Assembly: GCA_947179485.1 (NCBI GenBank)
Contig: OX359245.1
Location: forward strand, 52,315,067-52,379,066
Length of the DNA: 64,000 bases
From: Allacma fusca
Taxonomy: Eukaryota; Arthropoda; Collembola; Symphypleona; Sminthuridae
Reading direction: 5' to 3'
Shown: in pieces, positions 46,486 to 58,290 of the stretch
Layout of the letters: the number at the start of each line of letters is the position of its first letter
How positions within the stretch are numbered: position 1 is the stretch's first letter
Program-made: the position numbers and the translations under genes
Notes under the pieces: generated by a model
What the model was told of the DNA's origin: nothing
Database searches by the model: none
What the model saw: only the letters and a program-made list of their open reading frames with translations

Positions 46486-48082
46486 CTAGTAAAAGCCCCG
46501 TGCTTCGCACAGGGTCAATTGCTTGAGAATTGTGAGAGTATACACAAAATCGTAAATTGCTATATGTAGATCCCGTATTATGGCCTGTCGAGAAGGCTTA
46601 ATATAATAGCCCGCTTCGCTAGGCAAAGTAATCTCATATAAGACATTATTAATTGTAAGGCTAACAATTCGTTTCAAATAGCTGGTTGGCAATTCATCAT
46701 CAAAAAATTTTGGTACAACGCTCCAGCCCACTAAAGTTCTCTCCCAAACTCAATATTTGGCTATACACGGGGAATTTAACAAATCGATTGATCAACTTAA
46801 TACCAACCAACATTGTTATTAAATCTGGCTGTTGAATCACTGTATCGTGCTTCACCCCTTAGTGGGTCAGCACAACGTGCTGATCAAATATGATTTTTTA
46901 TGTTGTTATAATTTGTATACATCTCAGTTGTATCGTAATAATGTAACTGAAGCCTCAGGCACTGGACGCACTGATAATTTAAAATAGGAAAAGTGACGGG
47001 AAATATTAGCGCAACACTTTTCAATTGCTATTGTTACTACAGTCCGTGGTTCCTACAAATCAATCCTTAATTCGTAATGCTATTTTTAGGGAATATAAAG
47101 ATCAAATTTATGGATGTAAAGGCTTGTAATTACAAAATAGTGAGCAAATAACTTCAGCAATACATTATAAGCCAAACCCTCCCCTCCTCACTACTGATTA
47201 TAAATTGCAAGGATTAGTTCACCAATAAATAAATGAGAAGAGGTGGTGCTTACAATTAGCACTAGCCCAGTAATTATTTTCTAACCTTCGTCAGTTAGCC
47301 AAAATGCCTTCCATAAATTAATAGTGTAATTAATAAAATAAATGAATGAAGATGGTAAAAACCAATGGTGAACTGCGTGTGCCAGATCTGGGATCCTTTC
47401 GGAGGATGACTGAAATTCCTTTAGTTATTTGACCAAGGTATAAATAAATGTCAGAGTCAAGTCTGGACGGAGTAATGATTTGGAGTTTTAACTTTTGAAC
47501 TTTTTATTTTCCAAATTTCCAATTTCCTTCTTCCTTACAATTAGTTGTTGATACTAGCTACTCCAAATCCCTACTGACTTCACAACTCTTACTCCACTCC
47601 CGATAAAGTGTGCTCCGCACTAAGATTACCTTATATGTACATAACTACTTCCTATTGGCCCATGCCCCGACCGCTGATCAGCGTTCTAGCCAATGGGTAC
47701 CAAACGCGCGACTCTACTTCGTTATAACATTTCTGAGAATTTATCTGACGTTATATATAAAAAGTGTTGCAATAAGTACTTTCAATTCCATTTGCTTTTT
47801 CCTAATAAGAATCTCAAACTTATGTATACAAAGTTCAGTAATTAAAATTCTCCTCTCCTCAAATTCGTCTGTGCTGTAACCGAACGTAGTTTTTCTAACT
47901 ACCAGACTTAATTTAATCCAAATTTGATGGTTTATGTCTAATGTTTATAATAATTATGATTAGCGCTTTTAAGTGACAATCTAAAATTGCATAATATTGC
48001 GAGCTTCCAGTATGCTGCAAGCAGTTGGTACATGCTGAGAACCACAGCGAGCTAAGCGAGCTGAAAAAGCTCTCCTCTGCGA
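46486..48082 (-). mobile_element. Helitron-like non-autonomous element
   Basis: On the minus strand the element ends CTAG (46489-46486) followed by T. Upstream of it is the hairpin CCCTGTGC-GAA-GCACGGGG, 8-nt arms around a 3-nt loop (46496-46514), and a T-rich spacer. Hairpin plus CTRR-T is the Helitron 3' terminus. The proposed 5' end is TCGCAGAGGAG at 48082, shared with the left arm at 43008, although the preceding base is G rather than the usual A. No Rep/helicase gene. An 81-codon frame ending at the CTAG is unrecognised. Roughly 660 bp (47135-47800) is absent from the left arm and is a later insertion. Confidence 0.68.
47135..47800. repeat. Insertion specific to the right Helitron copy, LTR-like
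   Basis: Absent from the matching position of the left arm (between TTAGGAAG and AATAATTACAAG, about 43233). On the minus strand it contains TATATAA near 47758 and LTR-like promoter spacing, so a solo LTR or LTR fragment is possible. Exact ends and duplication were not resolved. Confidence 0.4.
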
Positions 48083-48661
48083 CAACGTTTCAGCTCGCTG
48101 TGCTTCTCGGCTTGGTGTATAAACCACCGACTTGCTTGGCTATATAGTGAAATAATATAGCACATACATATAGCGGCTTGCTATATAGTGAAATGAGCCG
48201 CGAAGGTTTGAATTGTAAAGCCAAAGCCGCGAAAGTTTAAATCAACGGACAGGTCGAGAGCAATAAGAAGGATGACGTCAAAAATATTTCACTGTACAAA
48301 TATACAATGTATTACTTTCCATGAAAACAATTCTGCCATTTGGGCAGAGTTACTTGTACCATTTTCTATTGCTACTAATAGAGTTGGACGAAGCATAAAC
48401 GATTACGTTTTAGAAACGAGGTGAATCGATGCTATCGATCTCTTCAACTCGACCAGTTTCATAGTTCCAGGTATACGGGTGAGCTTGGAAATATTTTGCG
48501 AACTTTAATCCTCTATTTATTGACGAGACAATATCATTCGATGCTAACTTCCTCTCCTTAAAATGAATTGTATGTGTATGATTTGCTTGTTTTGGTCTAA
48601 AACTATTGTCATAGCACCTCGGTCGGGTTCTTTCGTGCATGGTGTCGTTCATGTCAATCAA

Positions 48662-49740
48662 GTTGAATTAATTGGTTTACATGGACAATGTTTAAAAATC
48701 AATATAATTTTTTGGATTTTGTGCTCAAACAGTTTTCATCTTCAAGGTTTAGTAATGATTTCAGGGTTTCTTTTCCGGCAATGGACTTACTTAAACCTCA
48801 TTACGTATGGTGACTGTTTCACAGTTGCTATACATGATTAGAACAAACACTTACAAGAATTAGTCCAACTTAGGTGTATTTATTTTGTTAAAATTAGATT
48901 ATGTGACTGATTCCTTCAATTTAAACTCAAACTACAAAATTTGATTTTCACTATAGAATCTGCTGCAGCTCAAATACAGAAATCGACTGTTTTACTATAC
49001 AATGTTTGTTACAACGTTTTAGATAAAGCTGAAGAGAATTATGAACTGCATCGCTAAGTATGTGCAGTAAAAGTAATATCGTGGATGCCTTGAATGCAGA
49101 TCTAGAAGCTTTCGTGTCCATTTTAAACTCAGGTTCAAAACGTTTAAAAATTGTATTTGTTAATAATAGTAGCACTTGAGACGTATGTAGATCCACTGGA
49201 TATAGCAGTTTTAATTTCCATCTTACCCAGATAACAGACCTACGATGTTAGCTCTTCAAAACTCGAAAGGACTTTTTAGAACAATGACTTAGTAAATATA
49301 AGAATATGTTCGAAACTGAGCAAGAAATTATAATTACACGCAAGTGAAAAGTTTCAGGTAAGAGTTGCCCTATAAACCATCTCAACGATTGCTTAACTTG
49401 GATTGTTAAACCAGAGATTATTTTATTGGGAAATGAACCCAGCAGTAATAAACGTAACCGCAATTGCAACAGTAAAAATTAAATAAAAGGTTTGTAATTT
49501 CCATTACATAGGTCTGAAATAAGATTATTTCGCAAGAACACGAAGCCACGTATAGTATACAAATTATCGTGCAATATTATCTACCAACTTACCTATAATG
49601 GAACCAATTTCTAATTTCTTTATTTAAAAATTAAGCAAATATATTTGCCCATTTACTGATTTAAATAGGCTATTAATATTTCCTAATTTCCTCTTCTACA
49701 AAAAGGCACAGGAGTGACTACCTATTGTACTATCCTTAAA
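48662..49740. repeat. GR upstream flank block (copy 5), inverted
   Basis: Complement matches 27043-27394 and 32600-33065: TCTGAAATAAGATTATTTCGC near 49515, ACGATAATTTG near 49567 and GTTGGTAGATAATATTGC near 49575-49592. The last is another CACTA-like empty site. No other gene. Confidence 0.65.
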
Positions 49741-50489
49741 CGGATGAATTTTCGACTAAGTTTAAAGCCTATATCAATATGTAGAAACTAAGCGAGAATT
49801 TTCGTCCTTGTATTGAACCTTAGAAATTGATTTTTTTATTCGATTTATCTTCGTAGTAAAAACTTGATGATAATTAGTATTTTAGCTATCCACCTTTCGA
49901 CGTTTAAGCTCAGAAGTATGAACATTGTTACGTCGGACACATTCTCACCCTACACACCTGTACGGAAAACTTACATCATGCAATGCAACGAGACTGGAGA
50001 TCGTGTTTTATCACGTTTGCATTTAAGGGAGAAATCTGCATCAGCAGATACAAGAATTGATATTTATAATTTAAACAATGTAGCATTCCATCCAACAGAA
50101 ACTTACACACGGCCGTATGCTGGAACCGGACGAAAAATCAATTATCACAGATTCTTTCTAATGTTACTAGAAATAATAAAGACTAGCTTGTAAATAAGTA
50201 AATGTGTACATGCTGCGTAAAAGGATGCAAGTACAGAATCTTTAAATGCTACAAGATAATATTAGGACAGTTCCTGGAAATGTTTCGGATGGACATGATA
50301 AGAGATCTTGTTAATAGATCCCGATCCATTCCGACTTTTTCCTTGAGCCGATGACAAACGCAAGCTGAGATCTACAAGTTTGTAAATTGAAAATATATAT
50401 TATAGCCGTTATGAACTAAGGAAAACATTTTTGAGAATTTTTAATTTAAGGAGTGTTGTTTATTGTTTCATTTTCTTTTCTTTTAAATT
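49741..50489. other. Intergenic, unrecognised open frame
   Basis: The plus frame 49864-50193 (109 codons) shows no domain. Nothing else recognised. Confidence 0.35.
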
Positions 50490-50571
50490 CAAGTTAGTAG
50501 TGGTCCCAATCTTTCAATTCAATTCAAAAATTTCATTTTGATTAAATTCAACTTAAGAATTGAATGACATA

Positions 50572-51210
50572 CAGTGTACTCTCGCTATAAGAGGTCTCCG
50601 TATAAGAGCATGTTCTGTATAAGAGCACTCCCAGGTCCTCCCGATGAGATTGTAGTGCTGTGATTGTTCCCAATAAGAGCACCGTTTATAAGAGCATTTT
50701 CTATGTAAGAGCTGGTATTTCACTTCCTCACGTTAAAAAAATCCTTTATAAGAGCATATGAGCAGACATAGAGACGATTATGAAACGTTTCCACAAAAAC
50801 ACCTAGAGCGCCAATCTCTACAGTGTATTGGAATTGGTGACGACGGAATAATATGCACAACCTCTCATATGTAGTGCAAAAGAGGCTAATTTGTAACCTG
50901 CATTAATCGATTCTTTTGATGCAAATAAAACTATTGTTAGCAAAAATCTTGGAATGATTTCTCTACAAGCCCAAATTACTATTTCATTCCAACCAAAAAT
51001 TAATTGTATAATAACAGCTTATTTAATATTAAAAATTGGTTTAGCCTGGAATCTTATGTATTGTTTAGTGATGTCTTATTTAGTGCACTACTTATAATGT
51101 ATAGAGCCAGAATAGTAATGTATTTAGATGCATGTTCCTTATAAGAGCATACCGTTATAAGAGCGATTTTGAAGTGCTTTTAGGGGTGCTCTTATAGAGA
51201 GAGTGCACTG
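50572..51210. mobile_element. Tigger-type MITE with ATAAGAGC words
   Basis: 639 bp between TA dinucleotides, ends CAGTGTACTCTCGCTATAAG and, reversed, CAGTGCACTCTCTCTATAAG. CTCTCGCTATAA is the classic Tigger/pogo end. TATAAGAGCA words recur at both ends (at least eight copies). Nested in the hAT element. Confidence 0.88.
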
Positions 51211-51409
51211 TACAATGTTTCGATTCAATTCACGATTCACAGGATTCAATTTGATTCATTTCTGCTTGCTGAATTGAATCGAATGATGATTCAAATCATT
51301 CAGATAGTAAAAGGTGGTTAAATAAACATTTTATTTTAGGATTTTATAATGACCACATAAAACAGCGGAAGAATATAAGCCAGTTTCACTATCAATAAAA
51401 TTGTCAATA

Positions 51410-51583
51410 TAGTGACCTTCGCTATAAGGGATGCCCTTACAAGGGATTCTTTGATATAAGGGATTGGGATTTGGGGTCCCAAATCCTATTTACAACATGG
51501 AAAACACAGTGCTTATAAAGGATTATGTTTATAAAGGACAAATTTTGCCGGTCCCATGAGCTTCCCTTATAGCGAGAGTTGAT
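51410..51583. mobile_element. Short Tigger-type MITE (TATAAGGG words)
   Basis: 174 bp, TA on both sides. Left TAGTGACCTTCGCTATAAGG and right reversed ATCAACTCTCGCTATAAGGG share CTATAAGGGA. TATAAGGGATT/TATAAAGGA words lie inside. Nested in the same hAT element. Confidence 0.75.
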
Positions 51584-52236
51584 TAACATTAGCAAATTCG
51601 AGTTGCATATTATGCTACTAATTAATTGTCCCATTATGACCTAAATTCTACCGTTAGTAAATGCTGTAATAATAATTAATAATAATAATTGATGTATTTA
51701 ATGTACAAAAATAATTGATAAGTCGGTTTTCCAACAAACAAGTTTCTCAGAAACACGTACGAGTTTTCTAATGTGATACGTTTCTAGCTGCATTTTTCAG
51801 CGGGATATGCAAGCAAATTCGATGCACGTGAATCATTTGAATCGCGATTCAAGGCATTTCGCGTGATTTCATTCGTGAAGTGAATTGAATGAAATGATTC
51901 AATTCATGTTTTGAATTGAATCGAAAAATGATGAACCAGAATTGAATTGAATCGAATCGAGTTTTTTTGATTCAGAATTGAAAGATCGGGACCACTACAA
52001 GTTAGTAAGAATAAAAAGTTAATCATATACAACATTCAAGTTGTCTTTATTCATTTATTATTTTCAAAATCACAATTAACAGCCGTGACCAGGGTTTGCA
52101 AGTGACAAGAAATGACCTGGCCGTTATTGGTTAAAATCCGGTTCTTACAGGCTTGGTCCAATTGCTTGGGTTGGTATAAAATGGTCGTAATTAATGTTAT
52201 CCAAATAAATCCAGTCCAATAAAAACCGGTTTTAAC

Positions 52237-53649
52237 CAGTGATGCTCATTCGAATTCCCACTACTCTAAAATACGCTATGTAGAAATGCGCCAGTTACAC
52301 CTGCCGTTACTACTACAAAATTCAGATGTGACAGTGTAAACCACTACCTCTAATTACAACACATTTATATTTACGCAAAACACTACCCACTACCACTACC
52401 AGTACTTTTGTTGGCGCCTATCTAACCACTACCGAAACACTACTCTAAAAAATTATATTCGCCACCCACTACTCTACACTTGGCTAACGCAAGATGTTGG
52501 AATTTTAAAAGTAGTTTTTAATAAAACGTTAGAACCATACAAAATTAACACTAACAATGTAGTACCTCTCCATCCATTTCAGATTACAAAATGCCTCAGA
52601 AATTATTTAATTACCAGCATTTGCTAACAAACCGAGCAGCCCTACATATGTCAAAACAGCCAATTACCACCGGTCTGCCCGGTGCTACTCTAAAACTGGT
52701 TATGGAAGTACTAGTACTATTTATTAGAGAAAGTGAGGCTTGTTGAATTTTTCCCATAAGGCTGGACGTATATTAAAATCAAAAATTTATTAGAAAGCGA
52801 GAATTCGTAATCTACCTTTGAAATTGGTTTTCTGAATTTTTGTCTTTAATTCCCGGCTTCGGCTGATCAAACTTTCTTTGGATCGTCCATAAATACCCTG
52901 AATTTCGAGAATGTCCTTCATTGTCCGTTTGTTTTTGGGTTTGTTCAGCAATACCATTTGGTTTGAGCTGAGTTCAACTGTTATATTTGGCACCGGACAG
53001 TCCGTTGCCACTTTCTTACACCTTTTGTCCATATCGATAGCTTCTAGCTTCCAACAATGGAAATAAATTTCTGAACTGACACTAATAAGCGAAAATTTCA
53101 AACGATACATAATAACCTAATGCGTGGAACACAGCAAAGGTACTATACTATCAGTTTATTTTTACGAATGAATTTCGATGGGTGAAATTCTCATAAATTC
53201 CGGTGATACTGATGCTGGTAGACGGTAGACTAGACTGAGTCAGAACAAATAACATCCGGGGGTGCCAATATGATTACTTCGAAAATATTTTACGCGCCTT
53301 ACGCTTAGGGATAACATTTAATATTACATAACTGGTGCGTTTCACTCTTTCACTTGAGGAAGTAACGGTTACTGCGTTAGCACTACTTATGTATGAAATA
53401 CTGATGCCTATACCTCTACCTCTACTCTATTGCCACTGCAATAATTTGACGGAACTACACTGTGCTATTTTAATAAGTATACCAACCCGCTACTTCTACC
53501 TACCACTACCACTACTCCAAGCAGAAACTATCTCAGTGCGGTGCTACTCTACCAATAACTACTTAATATATGTACATATTAGAAATACTCTACACTTTAC
53601 CACTATTCCACTACCACTACGGAAAAGTAGAGTAGTGTGAGCATCACTG
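52237..53649. mobile_element. Nested hAT-type element with CCACTACC words
   Basis: 1413 bp with the perfect duplication GTTTTAAC (52229-52236 and 53650-53657) and ends CAGTGATGCTCA, inverted. CACTACC/CACTACTCTA words fill 52255-52470 and 53385-53640. The interior includes a 106-codon minus frame (52790-53110) with KKVATDCPVPNITVEL and many Lys, which is unrecognised and may be a captured fragment. Confidence 0.9.
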
Positions 53650-53807
53650 GTTTTAACCAAAATGTACCACCGGTTTGGCTAATATTACGCATGCGTGAAC
53701 ACCGGGTTGCAAACTGGTCAGAAATGGCCTGGTTATTATTGTTTAAAATACGGTTCTAACCGGCCCGGACCTGTTGTATAGGTTGGTATAAAATGGCCGT
53801 ATTTAAT

Positions 53808-54737
53808 CAGAGCTATGCAGTATTTTCAAATACAGTATTTTAAAATACGTATTTTCAGACCACAAAGTATTTTGTATTTTGTATTTCAAAGTTGGTAAGC
53901 AGTAAGCAAGTATTTTGTACTTAGTATTTTGAGAGCCAGGAAGTACAAAAGTATTTGGTATTTACTTACTCTCAATGAAATATGAAATGTAATTCAAATA
54001 AAGTACAAGTGTTCAAAATACTTTTCGCTGGTATTATTTCTGATTTTGACACTGTATGTAGCTTATACGATGTGCAATGTCTGTGAAAATTCCATTTTAC
54101 ACATTGGAATAACATACGTTGGAATGAATCCCTTGGTTACATCAAACATGTTCAGATTCTCGATACTGTATATCGTCGTTGAAGAGGCGAAATGGTCTAC
54201 GAGGGCATGGTTTTTACAGCACACACCATTTTGCCTCTTCAACAACGATATTTAAGATACGCCGAAGACGAACACCTACTCGATTGAATTTTCAGTTACT
54301 AGCCCCTTTTTATAATAATTATTCCGAAAATACATTTATTTACTAATAAATAAAAATTTCATATTAATCTGTTACTTCATTAACAGTCAAAACGACTTAA
54401 AATATAATTATAATGGACTGACCTATTCGACAGCCGTTGAACAATTTGTTACTACACATGTCTTATTTGCAGTCTTTGAAGTGACTGTTTTAAAACGTTT
54501 GTTCTAGAAATCGAAAATAGTGATGATTAGGTTAGTATTTTAAGAAAAGTATTGTATTTAAAATACAGTATTTTGTATTTGAGTATTTTAAATTTTCAAC
54601 CAAGTATTGTATTTTTATTTGTATTTTAGCTATGTAACCTGAGGTATTTTACTTTGTATTTTGTATTTTCCATATTTTAATTCAGGTATTTTATTTTGTA
54701 TTTTGGCATCGAAGACCAAGTATTTTGCATAGCTCTG
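53808..54737. mobile_element. Nested hAT-type element with GTATTTT words
   Basis: 930 bp with duplication TATTTAAT / TATTAAAT (53800-53807 and 54738-54745, one mismatch). Ends CAGAGCTATGCA, inverted. GTATTTTGTATTT words pack both ends. An inner imperfect hairpin lies at 54177-54248. Confidence 0.85.
54177..54248. repeat. Imperfect inverted repeat
   Basis: GTTGAAGAGGCGAAATGGT and ACCATTTTGCCTCTTCAAC, about 19-nt arms with one mismatch and a roughly 30-nt loop, in the AT-rich middle of the GTATTTT element. Confidence 0.75.
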
Positions 54738-54853
54738 TATTAAATACTATCCAAATAAGTCCACTGTCCAATAAAAACCGGTTGTTGCCATTTCTTGCCA
54801 CTGGCTTGGCCTTTATTGATAAAAGCCGTTTTTTTGCCAACCCTGGCCGTGAC

Positions 54854-55200
54854 TCTAAATAAACGAAATCCGAAAAAGAAGAGACGACCGGAAGAATTAC
54901 CAGTCCTTGCAATGCCATCGAAAACGCTGATAAACACTGATTGTAAACACTCATATGATGTTATTCAACTGTTTGTAGGTCTTGTTTTGATCATCCGTTC
55001 AGGTGTTCGTAGTTCGTCTGTTATCAACTTACAATCCTTGGAACTGTTACAAACAGTAACAATATGGGACTGAATGTGACAACGTATTTCTAAAGGATAC
55101 ATCCAAGCGTATTCTATTACAAAATTGTTTCTACCTCAGTTGCGAGATTATCTTTAAATTTGAAACAGCAACCCGCAAATAGTGCAATCCCCAGAGCAAG
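54854..55200 (-). pseudogene. GR-like chemoreceptor fragment (copy 6)
   Basis: The minus strand reads DCKLITDELRTPERMIK and, in another frame, SVYNQCLSAFSMALQGLVIL then PVVSSFS, which is receptor exon 3 up to TM5. It stops near 54870. A decayed exon 2 end lies at 55130-55200. TM6-TM7 are absent. The hAT nest begins 8 bp further, but the perfect target duplication shows the exon was already truncated before that insertion. Confidence 0.8.
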
Positions 55201-55739
55201 CTCATTTCATTGTGTGGTAGGTAAGGTAAACTCAAATGGAATTTTTTGTACTCTTGTTTGTAAATAGGTTTTTCGCTACAACGAGAAGTAAAATTTGGTG
55301 CTTATTCGAACCCATTCTTTATCCCTATGCACTCATTCATTACACGAATTTTTCACGAACTCATTAAAAATGTGGAGTTCAATTTTCAACTCAATCATAT
55401 TCAATTCAAATGCAACAAAAAAGTACAATCACGCTTTTCTCACAAGTATCTTTCAAATATCTCAACATCTCTACTCAATTCGGGATTGCAATAAAATTTA
55501 GTTTGAATTTAATCACCATGTTCAAAGTCCCTAATTGTATGAGCAAAAGTCTGTTGATCTCGCCTTGGTTCGCACCAGAAATCGTGCCAAGTTTTATAAG
55601 GGTGTCAAAAGGGAGGTTGAATTTCTCATAGTAAATCCTTATTGAAATTCAAATTATGTTCAAACGCAAATTTTCACTTAGGTGGTCAAGCTTATACAAA
55701 GTTTTCCCTTTACCGAATATCACCCCTTTATACCTATTA
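55201..55739. other. Intergenic, nothing recognised
   Basis: AT-rich; overlapping short frames at 55295-55631 have no domain. Confidence 0.4.
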
Positions 55740-56355
55740 CAGTAAAACTTGTATATAGTGGCCGTCTATATAGTGGTTTCCTCCAAATTGTGGCCCATGT
55801 CAGGTTTCCTCGTCATAAGTCCTATCTTTTTACATTACGTACACCCTGCTTATAATAGTTTTTTATATAGTGGTCCCCTGTCAATTATGGACTGGGATTT
55901 TTGACCATTCGTATAGAAATGCAGGCTTTCAACTCTGTATACAGTGGTCCGAATAAACATCAGTGCAAAAAATCGCGCGAAGTTAGACAACTTCAAAAAC
56001 GTCATGCACATTCCATAACATACATTTCTTGTGTTGAGGCTTGGAGTGGCGCTTAAGTGTGCTCGGTATGATTGGTTTTCGAAGTTATTTTAAAGGGAAT
56101 TACAATTATGGCGTCTGGGGTAACGGCCCACCAATGTGTACATTTCCTTCAAGAATTTCTTGCAGGGAACAATCTTAAAAGTCTAAAGCATTCAAAAATT
56201 AGTAATTACTTTAATAAAGTGTAATTGCTAATAAAATATTGCATACTGAGTACTGCATATAGTGGTTAGGACCACTATATCCGGCACAATGGTCCCTGTT
56301 AATAGTGGTCAAATTTTCTTTCCCCTACAGAAACCATTATAGACACGTTTTACTG
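55740..56355. mobile_element. Tigger/pogo-type MITE with TATAGTGG words
   Basis: 616 bp, TA at both borders, ends CAGTAAAACTTGTATATAGT and, reversed, CAGTAAAACGTGTCTATAAT. TATAGTGGT words recur in both flanks (55757-55935 and 56240-56310). A longer relative of 20706-20879. Confidence 0.88.
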
Positions 56356-56844
56356 TATTATTATTTGTGCTACCGCGCATATCAATGCGAGGTAGCTCAA
56401 ATACTTTACACAACGCTTTAGCCGCACCATAAAACATTATCTTGAAGTATCCGGCGGGAATTATTCTTTAATTTTAATTTTGTTTGTTTCATATCACTGC
56501 TGCCTTAGTCTAGTCAGACTTGACTAGGAAAGTCTAGACTTGACTAGACTAGGAAGCAAAATGGACGTAAAAGAATAGACTTGATTTGACTACGCATGGT
56601 GTTACAATTATGAGACTTGACTATAATAGACTAGGGCAACTTGCGAAAACACAGAACTTGACTATACTTGACTTGCATGACTCCATGGAAAAGCTAGTCA
56701 AGTCGTAATTACTTGAGGCTCCCTCATGTAGCTGAAAATCATAGCAAGAAAGCCAGAGTGAAATTCCAGTACCGTTTACTATGCTTAAGTATATGGTTTT
56801 ATTAATTATTTGGGATACACTTTCCTTCCTGCTGGAGGCCCTCG

Positions 56845-58290
56845 AGCATATACCTGGTATGATTATGGTAGTTCACATTACAAATACTTCATTTTCTTAT
56901 ACCAGGAAAAATACCTGGTACATTACATTGTATCAGGCACTTGTTGAACCTCGAATACAGTTGGCGCTCTAATTCAGGAAATTAATTAACTACCACATAT
57001 ATAATCAGGGATTCCTGAGAGAGGCCCCTCCAATCCTTCGAGATTCGACCTACAAAACAAGCTTAGCCGCTGCACCAGGAATATTTTCGGTATTAATCTT
57101 TACCAATTCACACAAGTTCCATCAATTATATTTCACCCCACCGAGAACTTGTGCCTCTCATGGGTACAAACATCCTGTACCTGGACCTGTTCCTGTACCC
57201 ATATACCTGGGTACCCATGAGGGGCAGTACTGAGAACACAGTTGGTATTATTTGAAGATAAATTAGCTCTGTCAACGAGGAATCAAATGCCACCTGGATT
57301 AAATTCCAATTATTAAATTCGACCGTTGACCAATTCCTTATACTCTGATTCACCCCCAACATTTTAGTGTCTGCTTACTAATTCCAAACATCATGTCAGC
57401 TGGCATTAATACCATTTAAATTCCTGGCTTCTTAAAAATACTCGGTGTAGCATACGGGCAGTGGTCGGATTTTTGTAAATCTTCCTGGAAGATTATTTCT
57501 GAATTTCCCTGCTGATTCAAATGCCCCTGCTGAGAGGTCCTCAACAATTTCAAAAATCCCTGCTGAGAAAAAGGTCAACGATTTTCAAAATCCCTGTTGG
57601 AAAAATTAATTTCCCTGCAAGTCGTCAAATCCCTGTCAAATAAGGTCAAATAATCTAAAAATCCCTGTTTGCCTAACAAATCTCCATGAAACACGTCAAA
57701 AAATTTGAAAATCCCTGCCAAAAAAAGATCAATGCATTTTAAAATCCGTGTTCGCAAAATAGAATCCCTTGCCTTTGAGATTATCCCTGCCGGAAATATT
57801 TTTTTGCATCCAGAAATATTTTTCCCTGGGAAGAATCTTCCCGTCTTCCCACAAAAATCCGACCCATGCACGGGATTGCTCATTGTCAGAACAAATTTTT
57901 CTTCAATTAATACCAAGTTTGTTTCCGGTGAAATCAAAACGTGATTCCTTGCTGTCATCCCCAGTTTCCGAAAAATTATTACCACCAATGTACATACCTG
58001 GTACATCCGAAATACTCTCGGTACAACTAGCGTGTTTTGTCATTGTCATCTCCAGTATATTTTCTACTATACCTGGTATGTACTTCTCCCTTTCGCCCAA
58101 ACACCCGCCACAAACCAAAGAACCAATCTTTCTAACGTGCCCTTTAACAATGTCATTTTGCGATTCAGTAACTGCCCGGTACAACGAATTTATACCATCG
58201 TACAATCTACTACAAATTCCACCACGTGCACCGGGTATTTCGCCGGGTGCGTCCCAGTGGAAATTTCATATACCTGATAATATCCCTGAT
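56845..58290. repeat. ATACCTGGTA-word block
   Basis: ATACCTGGTA/GTACCTGG words at 56850-56930, 57170-57225, 57990-58085 and 58265-58280. An inverted pair TGCCTCTCATGGGTAC / GTACCCATGAGGGGCA at 57150-57230, with GAGAAC on both sides, may be a separate small MITE. Ends of the whole block are not resolved. Confidence 0.5.
57459..57868. mobile_element. CAGTGGTCGG hAT-type MITE with AATCCCTG words
   Basis: 410 bp; left end CAGTGGTCGGATTTTTGTAA, right end reversed CATGGGTCGGATTTTTGTGG. About ten AAATCCCTG(CTG) words. Same family as 7453-7714. The flanking 8-mers (CATACGGG, CACGGGAT) do not match well. Confidence 0.7.

Larger units (their letters stand above)
45572..48640 (-). pseudogene. GR-like chemoreceptor pseudogene (copy 5), minus strand
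   Basis: Exon 1 (48640 down to about 48440) reads MHERTRPRCYDNSF ... GHPYTWNYETGRVEE. It then breaks into foreign sequence, losing the two first transmembrane segments. Exon 2 (46443-46148) is 14 nt shorter than intact copies and has an in-frame TAG (LTS-stop). Exon 3 (46056-45572) has a 7-nt insertion near 45850 that shifts frame inside TM6, and its last Arg codon has become TGA. A Helitron (46486-48082) lies between exons 1 and 2. Closest relative by eye is copy 3, whose exon 1 begins the same way. Opposite orientation to the other copies implies a local inversion. Confidence 0.85.
50498..51997. mobile_element. hAT-type element with AATTGAATC words
   Basis: 1500 bp with the perfect 8-bp duplication CAAGTTAG (50490-50497 and 51998-52005). 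The inverted ends are TAGTGGTCCCAATCTTTCAA, one mismatch between the two. GAATTGAATC/GATTCAATT words fill 50510-50565, 51220-51305 and 51830-51975. Two Tigger-type MITEs are nested inside. Confidence 0.9.
52090..54845. mobile_element. Outer hAT-type element of a nest (CAGGGTTTGCAA ends)
   Basis: Perfect 8-bp duplication GCCGTGAC (52082-52089 and 54846-54853). Ends CAGGGTTTGCAA and, reversed, CAGGGTTGGCAA. Its own words are CCGGTTTTAACC/AAAAACCGG/GCCTGG. A second, similar left-end-like stretch at 53700-53800 (GGGTTGCAAACTGG...) suggests two copies of the family in tandem or nested. It hosts elements at 52237-53649 and 53808-54737. Confidence 0.87.

Noticed and set aside
43008..48082. Single large fold-back transposon spanning both inverted arms
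   Set aside because: The arms have different ends and the right one has a proper Helitron 3' terminus internal to the structure, so two separate insertions fit better.
53335..53640. 101-codon plus frame rich in Pro, Leu and Tyr
   Set aside because: It is a translation of the CCACTACC word array of a hAT-type element.
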